From Verrucomicrobiaceae bacterium (GTDB lineage Bacteria; Verrucomicrobiota; Verrucomicrobiia; Verrucomicrobiales; Verrucomicrobiaceae), in NCBI GenBank assembly GCA_024232965.1, contig JACKQF010000010.1, forward strand, positions 1 through 64,000: a stretch of DNA of 64,000 nt, read 5' to 3'. Both the position numbers and the translations under genes were made by a program. The notes below the pieces were generated by a model that worked only from the letters and a program-made list of their open reading frames with translations, was not told the DNA's origin and did no database searches. Each line of letters starts with the position of its first letter. Position 1 is the stretch's first letter. Shown piece by piece: positions 27,303-35,886 of the stretch.

Positions 27303-28247
27303 ATGCCCCCCTGGCTGCGGCGGTTCAATATTTATGGTGATTTCTGGCGACGATACCTAGCGCTGGGGGTGCGTTTTTGCCCGTGGTTCCTGGAGCCCGT
27401 GATCATCCCGGCCTTCACCGCGTTTTTCTATCTGCTGTGCGGGGGGCAGCGCCGCGCTGTGCAGGGAAATCTGCGCGCACTCTTTCCCGCAGACGACGCT
27501 TGGGCCATCCACCGGCGTGCGTTTGCGGTATTTCTGAACTTCGCCTGGGTGCTCACGGATTCTGCCCACCAGCGCAGCGGCGATGACGTGATCGACTGGG
27601 AAGTGGCCGGCCAGGAGCGCCTTGCTGAGCTGGGCAAACTGCCTGGGGCCGCCATGATCTTCACCGCTCACATGGGCAGCTACGACCTCGCCGCGCCGCT
27701 TTTTGTCGAGAAACTTCGGCGCCGCCTACACACCGTCCGGGCCCCCGAACGCGTTGCAGAAACTCAAGAATACGCGACCCAGGATCGGCCGACTGGCAAT
27801 GCAATCGATGATCAATTCGTCGTTCACTACAACACGCCCGGCAGCATGCTGGCGGTAGAGCTGACCAAAGTGCTGCAAGCTGGCGAGGTCCTGGCCGTGC
27901 AGGGAGATCGCGTCATGTTTGATGTGTCCCCAATGCCCGTGCCTTTTAGCAAGGACTACAATTGGCGGCTGCCCAAAGGACCCTGCGTGCTGGCCGCAGT
28001 CGCGCGTTGCCCGATCTATCCCCTCTTTGTCATACGGGTCGGTTGGCGGCGCTACCGCATTGAGGCCCGTCCAGAATTCCGCTGGGAGACCGCCTCCCCT
28101 AATCGTCGCGATTCACAGCGCGAGTTAGAGGAGTGGTGGAGCCAATGCCTGCGTGAAGTCATTGAGACCCACTGGAACCAGTGGTTTGTCTTCGAGCCCG
28201 CCTTTGAAAAACGCAACGCCCCCGAGGGAGGCCCTCCCGCCACATGA
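27303..28247 (+). CDS. LpxL/HtrB-like lysophospholipid/lipid A acyltransferase
   Basis: 314 residues from ATG 27303 (MPPWLRRFNIYGDFWRRYLALG); the longer open frame upstream is antisense to a sulfatase. The HxxxxD acyltransferase motif is H123-M-G-S-Y-D128 in MIFTAHMGSYDLAAP. The downstream VQGDRVMFD and LPKGPCVLAA resemble the LpxL family, which transfers acyl chains onto lipid A or related glycolipids at the inner membrane. The next gene overlaps its stop by ATGA, indicating translational coupling. Confidence 0.88.
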   Translation: MPPWLRRFNIYGDFWRRYLALGVRFCPWFLEPVIIPAFTAFFYLLCGGQRRAVQGNLRALFPADDAWAIHRRAFAVFLNFAWVLTDSAHQRSGDDVIDWEVAGQERLAELGKLPGAAMIFTAHMGSYDLAAPLFVEKLRRRLHTVRAPERVAETQEYATQDRPTGNAIDDQFVVHYNTPGSMLAVELTKVLQAGEVLAVQGDRVMFDVSPMPVPFSKDYNWRLPKGPCVLAAVARCPIYPLFVIRVGWRRYRIEARPEFRWETASPNRRDSQRELEEWWSQCLREVIETHWNQWFVFEPAFEKRNAPEGGPPAT

Positions 28248-28774
28248 ACCCCGAGATTCCCATCCAAAATGAATCCCCCGCGCCCATGCGTCTGGCGCTT
28301 TCGCGGCTATTCCTCACACCGAAAGCCCCGATCCACACCGGCGCCGCGGAATCCTTTCTTCCTGCCAAATCACGGCAAGATGCCATCGAGGCCCGTTGGG
28401 TGGCGCGTTTTATGAGCGTATGGACCTTCGCGGCCATCGGCCTCTGGTGGCTCCATGGTGCGGCGCAGATGCGCGCGTGGCAACTCCTCCTACGCCTCAT
28501 CGCATGGCCAATCGTGTGGTTTCTTTTTGTTCAGGGCACCGTCATCGCCTGCATCGCGCTCATCGTCGTGCCCTTGCTCAGAACCAGTCTCGCCAATGAG
28601 CATGAAAAGATAAAGTCGCTCATGCAGGTCGCCTGCTTGGTCGTGCTCAGCCTCCTCGCCGCATGGATCATGAAAAACGGTGGAAGTCTCGGCACTGGCC
28701 TCGGCATCGTGTGGTGGACCGTGCTGGGCGCTGAGATGCTAGCAGGATTCGCGCCGCCTTCCGCTTTGCAATAA
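28244..28774 (+). CDS. Predicted membrane protein coupled to acyltransferase
   Basis: 176 residues; the ATG overlaps the acyltransferase stop. It has four likely membrane helices, around residues 62-75, 83-100, 102-116 and 130-165, with a short charged linker LRTSLANEHEKIKS between the third and fourth. No family is recognised. Coupling to the acyltransferase suggests a role in the same envelope lipid step, but this is inferred only from position. Confidence 0.7.
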   Translation: MNPEIPIQNESPAPMRLALSRLFLTPKAPIHTGAAESFLPAKSRQDAIEARWVARFMSVWTFAAIGLWWLHGAAQMRAWQLLLRLIAWPIVWFLFVQGTVIACIALIVVPLLRTSLANEHEKIKSLMQVACLVVLSLLAAWIMKNGGSLGTGLGIVWWTVLGAEMLAGFAPPSALQ

Positions 28775-28836
28775 TCGCAGCGTGATGCACAATGACGGCA
28801 CGACTCCTGCGCTAACAGGAGACGTAATCTATCACC

Positions 28837-29724
28837 ATGACCCCTGAATCCGAACTCAACGAGCCAGCGTCACGCGCTTCCAAGGCTCCCATCATTTTGC
28901 TCATTATCTCCCTGCTCGGAGCAGGTGGCCTGGGCTACACGCTGTGGAGGCAGACCAAGGACCACGCTGCAGAGCTCGAAGCCCTGCGTGCGGCTCACGT
29001 CGCTGAAGTCGCGGCCAAAGACAAAGAAATGCAGGAAGCGCTCGCAGCACAAAACGAGCAACATCAGCAGGCAATCACCACGCTGAATGAAGATTTTGAG
29101 AAGCGCGCCGCCGCCATGGCCGGACAGAGCACCAAACAGCTCACCGCCGCGCTCAAGGAATTCGACAGCATCTTTGAAGGCAACAAAGAAGCCATCGGTT
29201 ACATCGACGAGCTGGAGAAAAAAGTGAAAGCCGGAAAAGAAGTGTCCAAACAAGAAGTGGATCGTCTCGCCGTCATCGCTACCGCACTAGGTTACCTGCA
29301 AAAGCAGTATCAAAAGCCGCTCCAAGAGTTCAGCGAACTCCAGAACTACTTTGAGCGCCAAGCCCAGGCCACACCTGAAAAGCCGCAGTCACGGTTTGGC
29401 TTCTTCCGCCGCACCTTCAGCCGCGACTACCGCGAAAAAGAGCGCGACTACTACCGCGAAGAAGGCATGCGCCAAGCCTTTGAGCAGGCCCAAGGAAAAT
29501 TTGGAGAGGTTTACTCCGCCGCCCAGCGATCCATGGCCTCCGTCAATCTCAATGCAGAAGCCGAAATCAAGAACCTGCAGAAGCTCATGGAAGATAAGCA
29601 AAGCGCCAATGCCGAAGACCTCAGCAGCTTCTTCGATAACGCCCGCAAAGCCCTGCGCACCCACCAAGAAGTCCTCAAGTTCGAGCCCGAGCTCCCCGCC
29701 AGCCCGCCGCGAGTGCAGCCTTGA
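28837..29724 (+). CDS. Membrane-anchored coiled-coil protein
   Basis: 295 residues. One transmembrane helix near residues 17-37 (APIILLIISLLGAGGLGY) is followed by a long charged helical region rich in Ala/Glu/Lys. Examples are ELEALRAAHVAEVAAKDKEMQEALAAQ and a central NYFERQAQ stretch, with heptad-like spacing over most of the length. A basic patch with Arg and Tyr (FFRRTFSRDYREKERDYYREEG) interrupts it near 195-220. This suggests a structural or scaffolding protein at the inner membrane. No family recognised. Confidence 0.7.
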   Translation: MTPESELNEPASRASKAPIILLIISLLGAGGLGYTLWRQTKDHAAELEALRAAHVAEVAAKDKEMQEALAAQNEQHQQAITTLNEDFEKRAAAMAGQSTKQLTAALKEFDSIFEGNKEAIGYIDELEKKVKAGKEVSKQEVDRLAVIATALGYLQKQYQKPLQEFSELQNYFERQAQATPEKPQSRFGFFRRTFSRDYREKERDYYREEGMRQAFEQAQGKFGEVYSAAQRSMASVNLNAEAEIKNLQKLMEDKQSANAEDLSSFFDNARKALRTHQEVLKFEPELPASPPRVQP

Positions 29725-29789
29725 TGTTGGAGGCCTAGCAAACCTCGAAGAGGGATGAGATTGGCGGCTGATCGAGCGTACACCAAAGC

Positions 29790-31034
29790 ATGTCCGCCGC
29801 TACCATCTCTCGCCGCAACTTTATCCAGATGGGCACACTGGGCTTGGCCGTCCACGGCTCGGCCGGATCATCGGCGGCACCGACGATTGAGCAACTTGAC
29901 TTTCCCCCGATCCTCACGCCGGACTTGGACTTTTACGATGTGTCGCGGGGCAAACCGAAGCCGCACACGCTCGATCCCGCTGCGCAGGTGGCCGCCCGAC
30001 TGACGGCGGAGACATGGCGTTTGGAAATCAGTGCCGACCCGTTCGTTGAAGCACCCCACACCAAGCAAGCGGCGTCGCTGGAAAAGCCGTTGTCGCTCGC
30101 GGATGGCAGCGCCTTGGACTTGCCGGGGCTGCTTGAGCTTGGCAAAAAACATGAGGTGCACTTTTTGAAGGCGATGCAGTGTCTGAACATTTCGACGCCG
30201 CTCGGTCAAGGGCTGTGGACGGGCGTGCCCTTGCGCGAAGTGTTGAAGCTCTGTGGCAAGATGGACAACGTGCGGCGCATCTACTTTTGGGGTTACCACA
30301 ATGACGATCCGTCGCAGGTGTTTAAATCGTCGGTGAGCTACACCCAGTGCATGGAGACGGCACCAGGAGATCTGCCGCCCTTTCTTGCCTATCGGCTGAA
30401 TGGGCAACCGCTTTCACTCGAACGCGGTGGGCCAGTGCGGATGGTGGTGCCTTGGTCACATGGCTACAAATCCATCAAGTGGTTGCAGCACATTTTTGTG
30501 ACGAATGATGCCCGCAACAACGACACCTATGCTGAGGGTAATAACGATCCAGATTCCTTCCTGAAAACCGCCGCCTATGTCGATGAAGGTCCGGACAAAG
30601 TTGCAGCGGGCCAACCAGTCTTTTTGACCGGTCAAGTGATTAGCGGTTTGTCCGGCGTGAATCGCGTGGAGTACTGGCTGCGGCGTGTGGAAGTCGGCGC
30701 CGCTAAACTGGCAGACGATGCCCCCGAGTTGCTGCGGGGTCCGTGGTTGCCGTGCTCTCTTCAAGCGCAACCGACATGGTCGGAGGTGCTGCCAGATGGC
30801 ATTGATCCGCGCCGCGTGCTCGGCTTTGATGCGGACAGCGGTCGACCGCACTCGTGGCCGCCTCGTTATGGCATGTGCGCGTTCTATGCGAAGCTGGAGG
30901 GCTTGAAACCGGGCTCGTATGAGCTGCGCGCACGCAGCGTCGATCTCAATGACAACGCCCAACCCGAACCACGTCCGGCCCAAAAAGCTGGGAAGAACGC
31001 GATCCAGATGCGGCGCTTTGAAGTGGTCGGCTGA
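29790..31034 (+). CDS. Tat-exported sulfite oxidase-like molybdopterin protein
   Basis: 414 residues with a twin-arginine signal (ISRRNFIQMGTLGLAVHGSAG). The sulfite-oxidase fold is visible: FLKAMQCLNIS, where the Cys is the expected Mo ligand; GLWTGVPLREVLKLCG; FWGYHND; GGPVRMVVPWSHGYKSIKWLQHI; and a C-terminal dimerisation-type domain (WLPCSLQAQPTWSEVLPDG). It would use Mo-molybdopterin in the periplasm to oxidise sulfite or reduce a related oxyanion or sulfoxide. Sulfite oxidation would fit a sulfatase-rich genome, but this is inference. No partner cytochrome gene is adjacent. Confidence 0.9.
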   Translation: MSAATISRRNFIQMGTLGLAVHGSAGSSAAPTIEQLDFPPILTPDLDFYDVSRGKPKPHTLDPAAQVAARLTAETWRLEISADPFVEAPHTKQAASLEKPLSLADGSALDLPGLLELGKKHEVHFLKAMQCLNISTPLGQGLWTGVPLREVLKLCGKMDNVRRIYFWGYHNDDPSQVFKSSVSYTQCMETAPGDLPPFLAYRLNGQPLSLERGGPVRMVVPWSHGYKSIKWLQHIFVTNDARNNDTYAEGNNDPDSFLKTAAYVDEGPDKVAAGQPVFLTGQVISGLSGVNRVEYWLRRVEVGAAKLADDAPELLRGPWLPCSLQAQPTWSEVLPDGIDPRRVLGFDADSGRPHSWPPRYGMCAFYAKLEGLKPGSYELRARSVDLNDNAQPEPRPAQKAGKNAIQMRRFEVVG

Positions 31035-31048
31035 TCCAGGTCTGACCG

Positions 31049-31561
31049 TTAAGCTTTGACCACCTTGGTATTCGCAAGATCGTCGTGCAGCGTATTGCGA
31101 CCTGCGCGGAAAATGCAGAGCGTATCTACCAACACGATCACCATGCCGATGTAAGGAACCTGGGCGGCCAGCCACAAGGGTAGCAATCGCTTGGTCAGGA
31201 TATTCTTCCGGTCGGTGGGTGTCCCGTCTTTGCTAACGATGCGAATCCCCATGGCCCTCTTCCCAATGGTTTGACCTTGGGTGAGAAGTCGCCAATTAAG
31301 AGCTAGGTAGACACCGACTCCGATGAGCGCCCAGACGATCGCGTCCATCGTCAGGGTTTGGCCTGCTTGAGCCGCCGTCGCGATGCGATGGTAGGCCCCG
31401 GTGAGGTATTGCAACGGGAACAGAATGGCCGCGTTGATCAGCCCATCGATCAATTGAGCGAAGAGTCGTGTGCGTTTCTGGGCGAGTGGCTGCTCTGAGC
31501 CATCCATTGGGATGGCAGAAACATCGGATTGAGGCGGCGCGTAGGGATTGGTATCACTCAT
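31049..31561 (-). CDS. RDD family membrane protein
   Basis: 170 residues. The N-terminal soluble part (NPYAPPQSD) is followed by the RDD-type helix RLFAQLIDGLINAAILFPL, which carries the Arg and Asp of the family name. Two more membrane segments follow (IVWALIGVGVYLALNW and VPYIGMVIVLVDTLCIF), with the typical TIGKRAMGIRIV and GRNTLHDDLANT between and after. RDD proteins are small membrane proteins, some linked to ion transport. It is convergent with the Mo-protein gene. Confidence 0.9.
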   Translation of the reverse strand: MSDTNPYAPPQSDVSAIPMDGSEQPLAQKRTRLFAQLIDGLINAAILFPLQYLTGAYHRIATAAQAGQTLTMDAIVWALIGVGVYLALNWRLLTQGQTIGKRAMGIRIVSKDGTPTDRKNILTKRLLPLWLAAQVPYIGMVIVLVDTLCIFRAGRNTLHDDLANTKVVKA

Positions 31562-31733
31562 AGCAACAAGTCGTTAAGAGGTTTGAATTTCGTGTCGATT
31601 TATCCCGATCCGGCTGAAAATCTAAACAGAATTCGTGCCGACAGCAATGCCAAAAGAGGGACACGACAAATCCCCTTGGCAGGAGAGGTCTCGCTGCTCA
31701 TACTGCGGAGTCCAACTCCAACCCATTCTACTT

Positions 31734-32384
31734 GTGAAACGCTCTCTCCTTCTTTCCGCTCTCCTTCTGTCCTGTGTATCGCTGTCCGGCCTGGCCGATG
31801 AAAAAGGAGCGGATGGGTTTACACCTTTGTTTGACGGCAAGACGATGACCGGTTGGCGCAATGCGTATGAGTGGGGAAAAATCGAGGTCGTCGATGGCGA
31901 GATCCATCTGACGGGCGAGAAGAAGTTCTTTGTCGTGACCGAGAAGAACTACAGCGATTTTGTCTTTGAAGCAGACATCCTCTTGCCTGCGGGTAAGGCC
32001 AACAGCGGCTTTATGTTTCGTGCGCATGTAGCGCCCAACAAGGTCACTGGCTATCAAGCTGAAGTCGATGGCGATGAAACGCGCAAGTGGTCCGGTGGCC
32101 TCTACGACGAAGGGCGTCGGATGTGGTTCATCAGCCCAATCAAGGGAGACAAGGCCAGCGAAGACGCCTTCCGCGCTCGTGCAGGTGATGCCTTCAAGCG
32201 CAACGACTGGAACACCTACCGCATCACTTGCCAGGGCAAGCACCTCAAGATTGAAGTCAATGGTGTCGTCACCACGGACGTCGAGGACGCGACTGACGCC
32301 AGCGGCCCCATCGCCATTCAGCATCACGGCGAAAAAGGCCAGACCTACAAGTTCCGCAACCTGCGCATCAAGGAATTGAAGTAA
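31734..32384 (+). CDS. Secreted DUF1080 / 3-keto-disaccharide hydrolase-like protein
   Basis: 216 residues if started at GTG 31734 (VKRSLLLSALLLSCVSLSGLADE), which gives a signal peptide. Motifs are GFTPLFDGKTMTGWRN, NSGFMFRAHV, GYQAEVDGDETRKWSGGLYDEG, NDWNTYRITCQGKHLKIEVNGV and GPIAIQHHGEKGQTYKFRNLRIKEL. All are typical of DUF1080, a lectin-like jelly-roll family with 3-keto-glycoside hydrolase members. An in-frame upstream stretch from 31635 containing CSYCG has no family similarity and is treated as leader DNA. Confidence 0.92.
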   Translation: MKRSLLLSALLLSCVSLSGLADEKGADGFTPLFDGKTMTGWRNAYEWGKIEVVDGEIHLTGEKKFFVVTEKNYSDFVFEADILLPAGKANSGFMFRAHVAPNKVTGYQAEVDGDETRKWSGGLYDEGRRMWFISPIKGDKASEDAFRARAGDAFKRNDWNTYRITCQGKHLKIEVNGVVTTDVEDATDASGPIAIQHHGEKGQTYKFRNLRIKELK

Positions 32385-32501
32385 TGGGCGGCCAGCGTGC
32401 CGCTACTGTTTAGCCCCGATCACGCGGGAGAAATTCCGCTTACGATTTGAAGGCGGAACGTCCGACCTTGACGTTCATCGCAAGCCCTGGATGGTGATCC
32501 C

Positions 32502-32882
32502 ATGCCTGCCAATTCTCCATCCCAACGTGTCGTCATCGTCGGCGCCAGTGACAAAGCCGACCGCTATTCAAACATGGCCCAGCACCTCTTGATCGAGCAC
32601 GGTCACGAGGTCGTGCCCGTGCATCCGAAGCTGGCAGAAATCGATGGACTGCCAGTAGTGCCGGATCTGGATCAGGTCACTGGTGCGGTGGATACGGTCA
32701 CGATGTATGTCGGTCCGGCGATCTCCGCAGCCCTGAAGTACAAACTGGTGCAGCTGAAGCCAGGTCGCGTCATCTTCAATCCAGGCACCGAAAATGCCGA
32801 GTTAGAAAAGGCGCTGAACGAGGCCGGGATCGGCACCGAGGAGGCCTGCACATTGGTGCTGCTGCGCACGGGTGGTTTTTGA
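32502..32882 (+). CDS. CoA-binding domain protein
   Basis: 126 residues with the CoA_binding Rossmann-like pattern: VVIVGASDKADRYSNMAQHLLIEHGHEVVPVHPKL, VDTVTMYVGP and KPGRVIFNPGTEN. Such single-domain proteins bind CoA or acyl-CoA; their physiological role is often unknown. It lies 14 bp upstream of rsmH on the same strand and is probably co-transcribed with it. Confidence 0.88.
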   Translation: MPANSPSQRVVIVGASDKADRYSNMAQHLLIEHGHEVVPVHPKLAEIDGLPVVPDLDQVTGAVDTVTMYVGPAISAALKYKLVQLKPGRVIFNPGTENAELEKALNEAGIGTEEACTLVLLRTGGF

Positions 32883-32896
32883 GTTTCTCCGCCATC

Positions 32897-33943
32897 ATGG
32901 ATGCTCCCTCGCCCGAATCCGAAACACCGCATCGTCGCCGACCTCGCTACAGCGGCAAGAACCCGCGTCGGTTTGAGGACAAATACAAAGAGCTGAACCC
33001 TGAGTCCCACGCCGAGACGGTATCAAAGGTGCGTGCCTCTGGCAAGACGCCCGCAGGTCAGCATGTGCCCATCATGCTGAGGGAGATCGTGGAGCTCTGC
33101 GCATTGACGGCAGGTCAGCGGGTGGTGGACTGCACGCTCGGCTACGGCGGCCATGCCAGTGCGCTTTTGCAGGCGGTGCAGCCTGGTGGCAGTCTGCTGG
33201 GGCTTGATCAGGATCCTTTGGAGATCCAGCGCACCGAGCAACGCCTGCGCAAGGCGGATCTACCTGCGGAGGCATTTCTGGTGCGCCGCACGAACTTCGC
33301 CGGACTGCGCCGTGCCATGGAGGAAAGTGGCTGGAGCGATGGGGCGGACGCGATCTTGGCGGACCTGGGCGTATCGTCGATGCAGATCGATAATCCAGCG
33401 CGTGGGTTCAGCTTCAAGCACGACGGCCCGCTGGACATGCGCATGAACCCGCAGCGGGGTCTTTCTGCCCGTGAACTGCTGCGCAAAATTTCCGCTGACA
33501 AACTTTCTGCGCTCTTGGCAGAGAACGCCGATGAGCGTCAGGCACCGTTGCTTTCGCGGGCACTCAGCGGGCAGGATCATGCCACCACGCGCTCGCTCGC
33601 CACAGCCATCCGTGCTGTCTTGCCTGCGCGGATGGTAGAGGAAGACATCGACTCCACCGTGCGGCGTGTTTTTCAGGCACTGCGGATCGCGGTGAATGAG
33701 GAGTTCAACGCGCTTGAGACCCTCCTGCGCCAGATCCCTGAGTGTCTGCGGTCAGGCGGACGTGTGGTTTTTCTGACCTTCCACTCTGGGGAAGATCGTC
33801 GTGTGAAGCAGGCCTTCCGCGACGGAGTGCGCAACGGAATCTACAGCGCCACCAATGAGGAAGTCCTTCGCGCCAGCAGCCAAGAGGTTCGCGACAATCC
33901 ACGTGCCTCATCGGCGAAACTTCGCTGGGCGGTGCGGAGTTGA
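32897..33943 (+). CDS. rsmH: 16S rRNA m4C1402 methyltransferase RsmH
   Basis: 348 residues from ATG 32897. Core motifs of RsmH/MraW are present: HVPIMLREIVELC, DCTLGYGGHASALLQ (SAM binding), ADLGVSSMQID, GFSFKHDGPLDMRM, a segment with RRVFQALRIAVNEE, and FLTFHSGEDRRVKQAFR. It methylates N4 of C1402 in 16S rRNA. An N-terminal extension of about 55 basic residues (HRRRPRYSGKNPRRFEDKY) precedes the catalytic domain and is not usual. It is outside any visible division and cell wall (dcw) cluster. Confidence 0.94.
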   Translation: MDAPSPESETPHRRRPRYSGKNPRRFEDKYKELNPESHAETVSKVRASGKTPAGQHVPIMLREIVELCALTAGQRVVDCTLGYGGHASALLQAVQPGGSLLGLDQDPLEIQRTEQRLRKADLPAEAFLVRRTNFAGLRRAMEESGWSDGADAILADLGVSSMQIDNPARGFSFKHDGPLDMRMNPQRGLSARELLRKISADKLSALLAENADERQAPLLSRALSGQDHATTRSLATAIRAVLPARMVEEDIDSTVRRVFQALRIAVNEEFNALETLLRQIPECLRSGGRVVFLTFHSGEDRRVKQAFRDGVRNGIYSATNEEVLRASSQEVRDNPRASSAKLRWAVRS

Positions 33944-33984
33944 ACGTCGGGAGTTCCTGTGGGCTCTAAGCTCCGAAGTTTCTT

Positions 33985-35544
33985 GTGCGCACCTCACTAT
34001 CATCGCTGGGTTGGATTGCCTTTGCGCTGCTGCCAGCAGCGCATGCTGATTGGCGGACAGAGGCGGAGTACGACAAACTGTCAGCTGAACTCGGTGCCGC
34101 GCTTCCCACTGGCGCAGGGGTGGTAGGTCTGATGTCGGAGGTCGATGCGGATCCGGGCGAAGGCGTGTCTTATCTGCCGCAGGCCACGACCGTCACGCCC
34201 TTTGCGGGTTCGGGTCTCTTTGCGGGAAAAACGATCTATGCAGACCATGGCGCGGGTGGTGCGTCGGGTCATGCCGTGTCCACCGCCGCCACTTTTTGTA
34301 CTGCGACCTACAGTGTCTCGCCCGGCCTCACCGAGCTGCACATGCTGGATGCGGAGACGTTCTTCAACGAACTCTACACCACGAGCGCACCTTTGACGTA
34401 CGCAGGCAGGGTGCACAATCATAGCTGGGTGGCGGACACTGAAGGAGACACCACTGCGGATGAGCGCGTCTTACGCAAGCTGGACATGATCGCGGATCGT
34501 GACGGCGTCGTTGAATGCATTCCACTGATGAACTACAGCACTTCGGCCTTTCCGGTCTTTTTGGCGAATGCTTACAACGCCATCACGGTCGGTCTTCGCA
34601 ATGGGGAACACGCCCGCGGTGGATCGAATGCGGACGGCGTGGGCCGCATGAAACCCGACCTCGTTGTCGATGAAGTCTACACCAGTCTTGCCGGGCCTGC
34701 CGTCGCCTCCAGCGCTGCATTGCTGCTCGATGCCGCTGATCCGGCGCAGCCCTTGGCGGTGAATCCGCGTGTGATCAAAGCGGTCCTTTGCACCGCAGCT
34801 TCCAAAGAGTTGCTGCCCACTTGGCGTCGTGCCACCAGCGCCGCACCCTATGATGCGATCTACGGTGCGGGTGCGCTGAACATTCGTCGTGCGTTCTGGA
34901 TTCTGAATGCGGGTCGGCAGAGTTACAGCACCAGTGTGGAGCGTGGCCTGCGCGGTTGGGATACCAATACCACCGCAAACACGAACTCCTCACGTCGCTA
35001 CTTTTTCAGCATTCCAGCGGGAAGTCATGGCCGGACGTTCGCGGCTACGCTGACGTGGCATCGCACCATTTCGCGAAACATCTTTGGGCAGTTCAGCTCG
35101 ACCTTACCCAATCTCGAACTCCGACTTTATGCCGCGACGGGTTTCACAGCGGGCGCGCAGCCCATCGACCAAAGCATCAGCGCTGTGGACAACGTGGAGC
35201 ATCTGTTTCAGCGACATCTCCCGGCCGGACAATACGTGCTCGAAGTCAAGAGCAACGCCAGTGGCACGCCTTACGCGCTCGCCTGGGAAACCGATCTCGG
35301 TAATAGTCCCAGCGCCACCGTGCAGCGCGATGCGAACAGCGGTGTCGTCGTTCTCCACTGTGCAGCGCTCGATCCGTATGCGACGTATCAAGTGGAGTCA
35401 TCGACGACGCTCATCGGTCAGTGGTCGGTGGAGACGAGCTTCCGCACGGCGGATGTCGCGGCTAGTTTTGAACATACCTGGCAAGATCCGGTGATCCCGA
35501 CAGGACCGAAGTTTTATCGCCTGCGGTGGACGCCGCTGCGATGA
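33985..35544 (+). CDS. Secreted subtilisin-like (S8) serine peptidase homologue
   Basis: 519 residues from GTG 33985 with a signal peptide (SLGWIAFALLPAAHA). Two S8 elements can be aligned: His96 in GASGHAVSTA, and Ser234 in VYTSLAGPAVASSAALLLDA, which matches the family TSMAAPHVAGAAALL pattern. Asn146 in VHNHSW fits the oxyanion position. The usual Asp of the DTG motif is not clear (GLMSEVDAD). A C-terminal domain from about residue 310 looks like a P-domain or beta-sandwich, with a final domain ending in FYRLRWTPLR. It is probably exported; activity is uncertain because of the Asp motif. Confidence 0.75.
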   Translation: MRTSLSSLGWIAFALLPAAHADWRTEAEYDKLSAELGAALPTGAGVVGLMSEVDADPGEGVSYLPQATTVTPFAGSGLFAGKTIYADHGAGGASGHAVSTAATFCTATYSVSPGLTELHMLDAETFFNELYTTSAPLTYAGRVHNHSWVADTEGDTTADERVLRKLDMIADRDGVVECIPLMNYSTSAFPVFLANAYNAITVGLRNGEHARGGSNADGVGRMKPDLVVDEVYTSLAGPAVASSAALLLDAADPAQPLAVNPRVIKAVLCTAASKELLPTWRRATSAAPYDAIYGAGALNIRRAFWILNAGRQSYSTSVERGLRGWDTNTTANTNSSRRYFFSIPAGSHGRTFAATLTWHRTISRNIFGQFSSTLPNLELRLYAATGFTAGAQPIDQSISAVDNVEHLFQRHLPAGQYVLEVKSNASGTPYALAWETDLGNSPSATVQRDANSGVVVLHCAALDPYATYQVESSTTLIGQWSVETSFRTADVAASFEHTWQDPVIPTGPKFYRLRWTPLR

Positions 35545-35886
35545 GGCTAAGACTTTGTTTGTGCGGAGATTCCGCGACTCCGAGTTGACGAAAAAGTTTT
35601 TGGTCATAGTCTAGCGGCTCAACAAGCTTACTTCTCATGTTCCTCCACCTCACAACCACCAGTCACAGCGCCGCGATTCTCGCAGGGCCTTCTTGTGTCT
35701 CGGTGGCGAAGGTCTGAGTGGACTAACGCCGCCCCAAGATTTCCCGCCAAAGGGAACGCCGCGCCCGCTCAACGGAACGCTTCCGTCTGCGCGAGGCCAA
35801 GACCGACACCAGCGCCGCCTGATCATGGCCGCGCTTTGTCCCAATAGCTCGCTCAGTCCATTTCATAGCTTTCCAAATCCATTTCA
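35545..35886 (+). other. Intergenic region with possible promoter for the AAA-RtcB operon
   Basis: 342 bp without a convincing gene. A short hairpin at 35563-35575 (GCGGA-GAT-TCCGC) may end the S8 transcript. TTGACG at 35585-35590 is followed after 16 bp by TAGTCT (35607-35612), a weak sigma-70-type promoter. This would start a transcript about 275 bp before the ATPase gene. The promoter call is tentative. Confidence 0.3.

Noticed and set aside
31635..31733. In-frame upstream extension of the DUF1080 gene with a CSYCG motif
   Set aside because: It would bury the signal peptide inside the protein and has only one CxxC; the GTG start at 31734 is more plausible.
33985..35544. First impression that the S8 homologue had lost its catalytic Ser
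   Set aside because: Aligning TSLAGPAVASSAALL with the family TSMAAPHVAGAAALL shows Ser234 in the nucleophile position.
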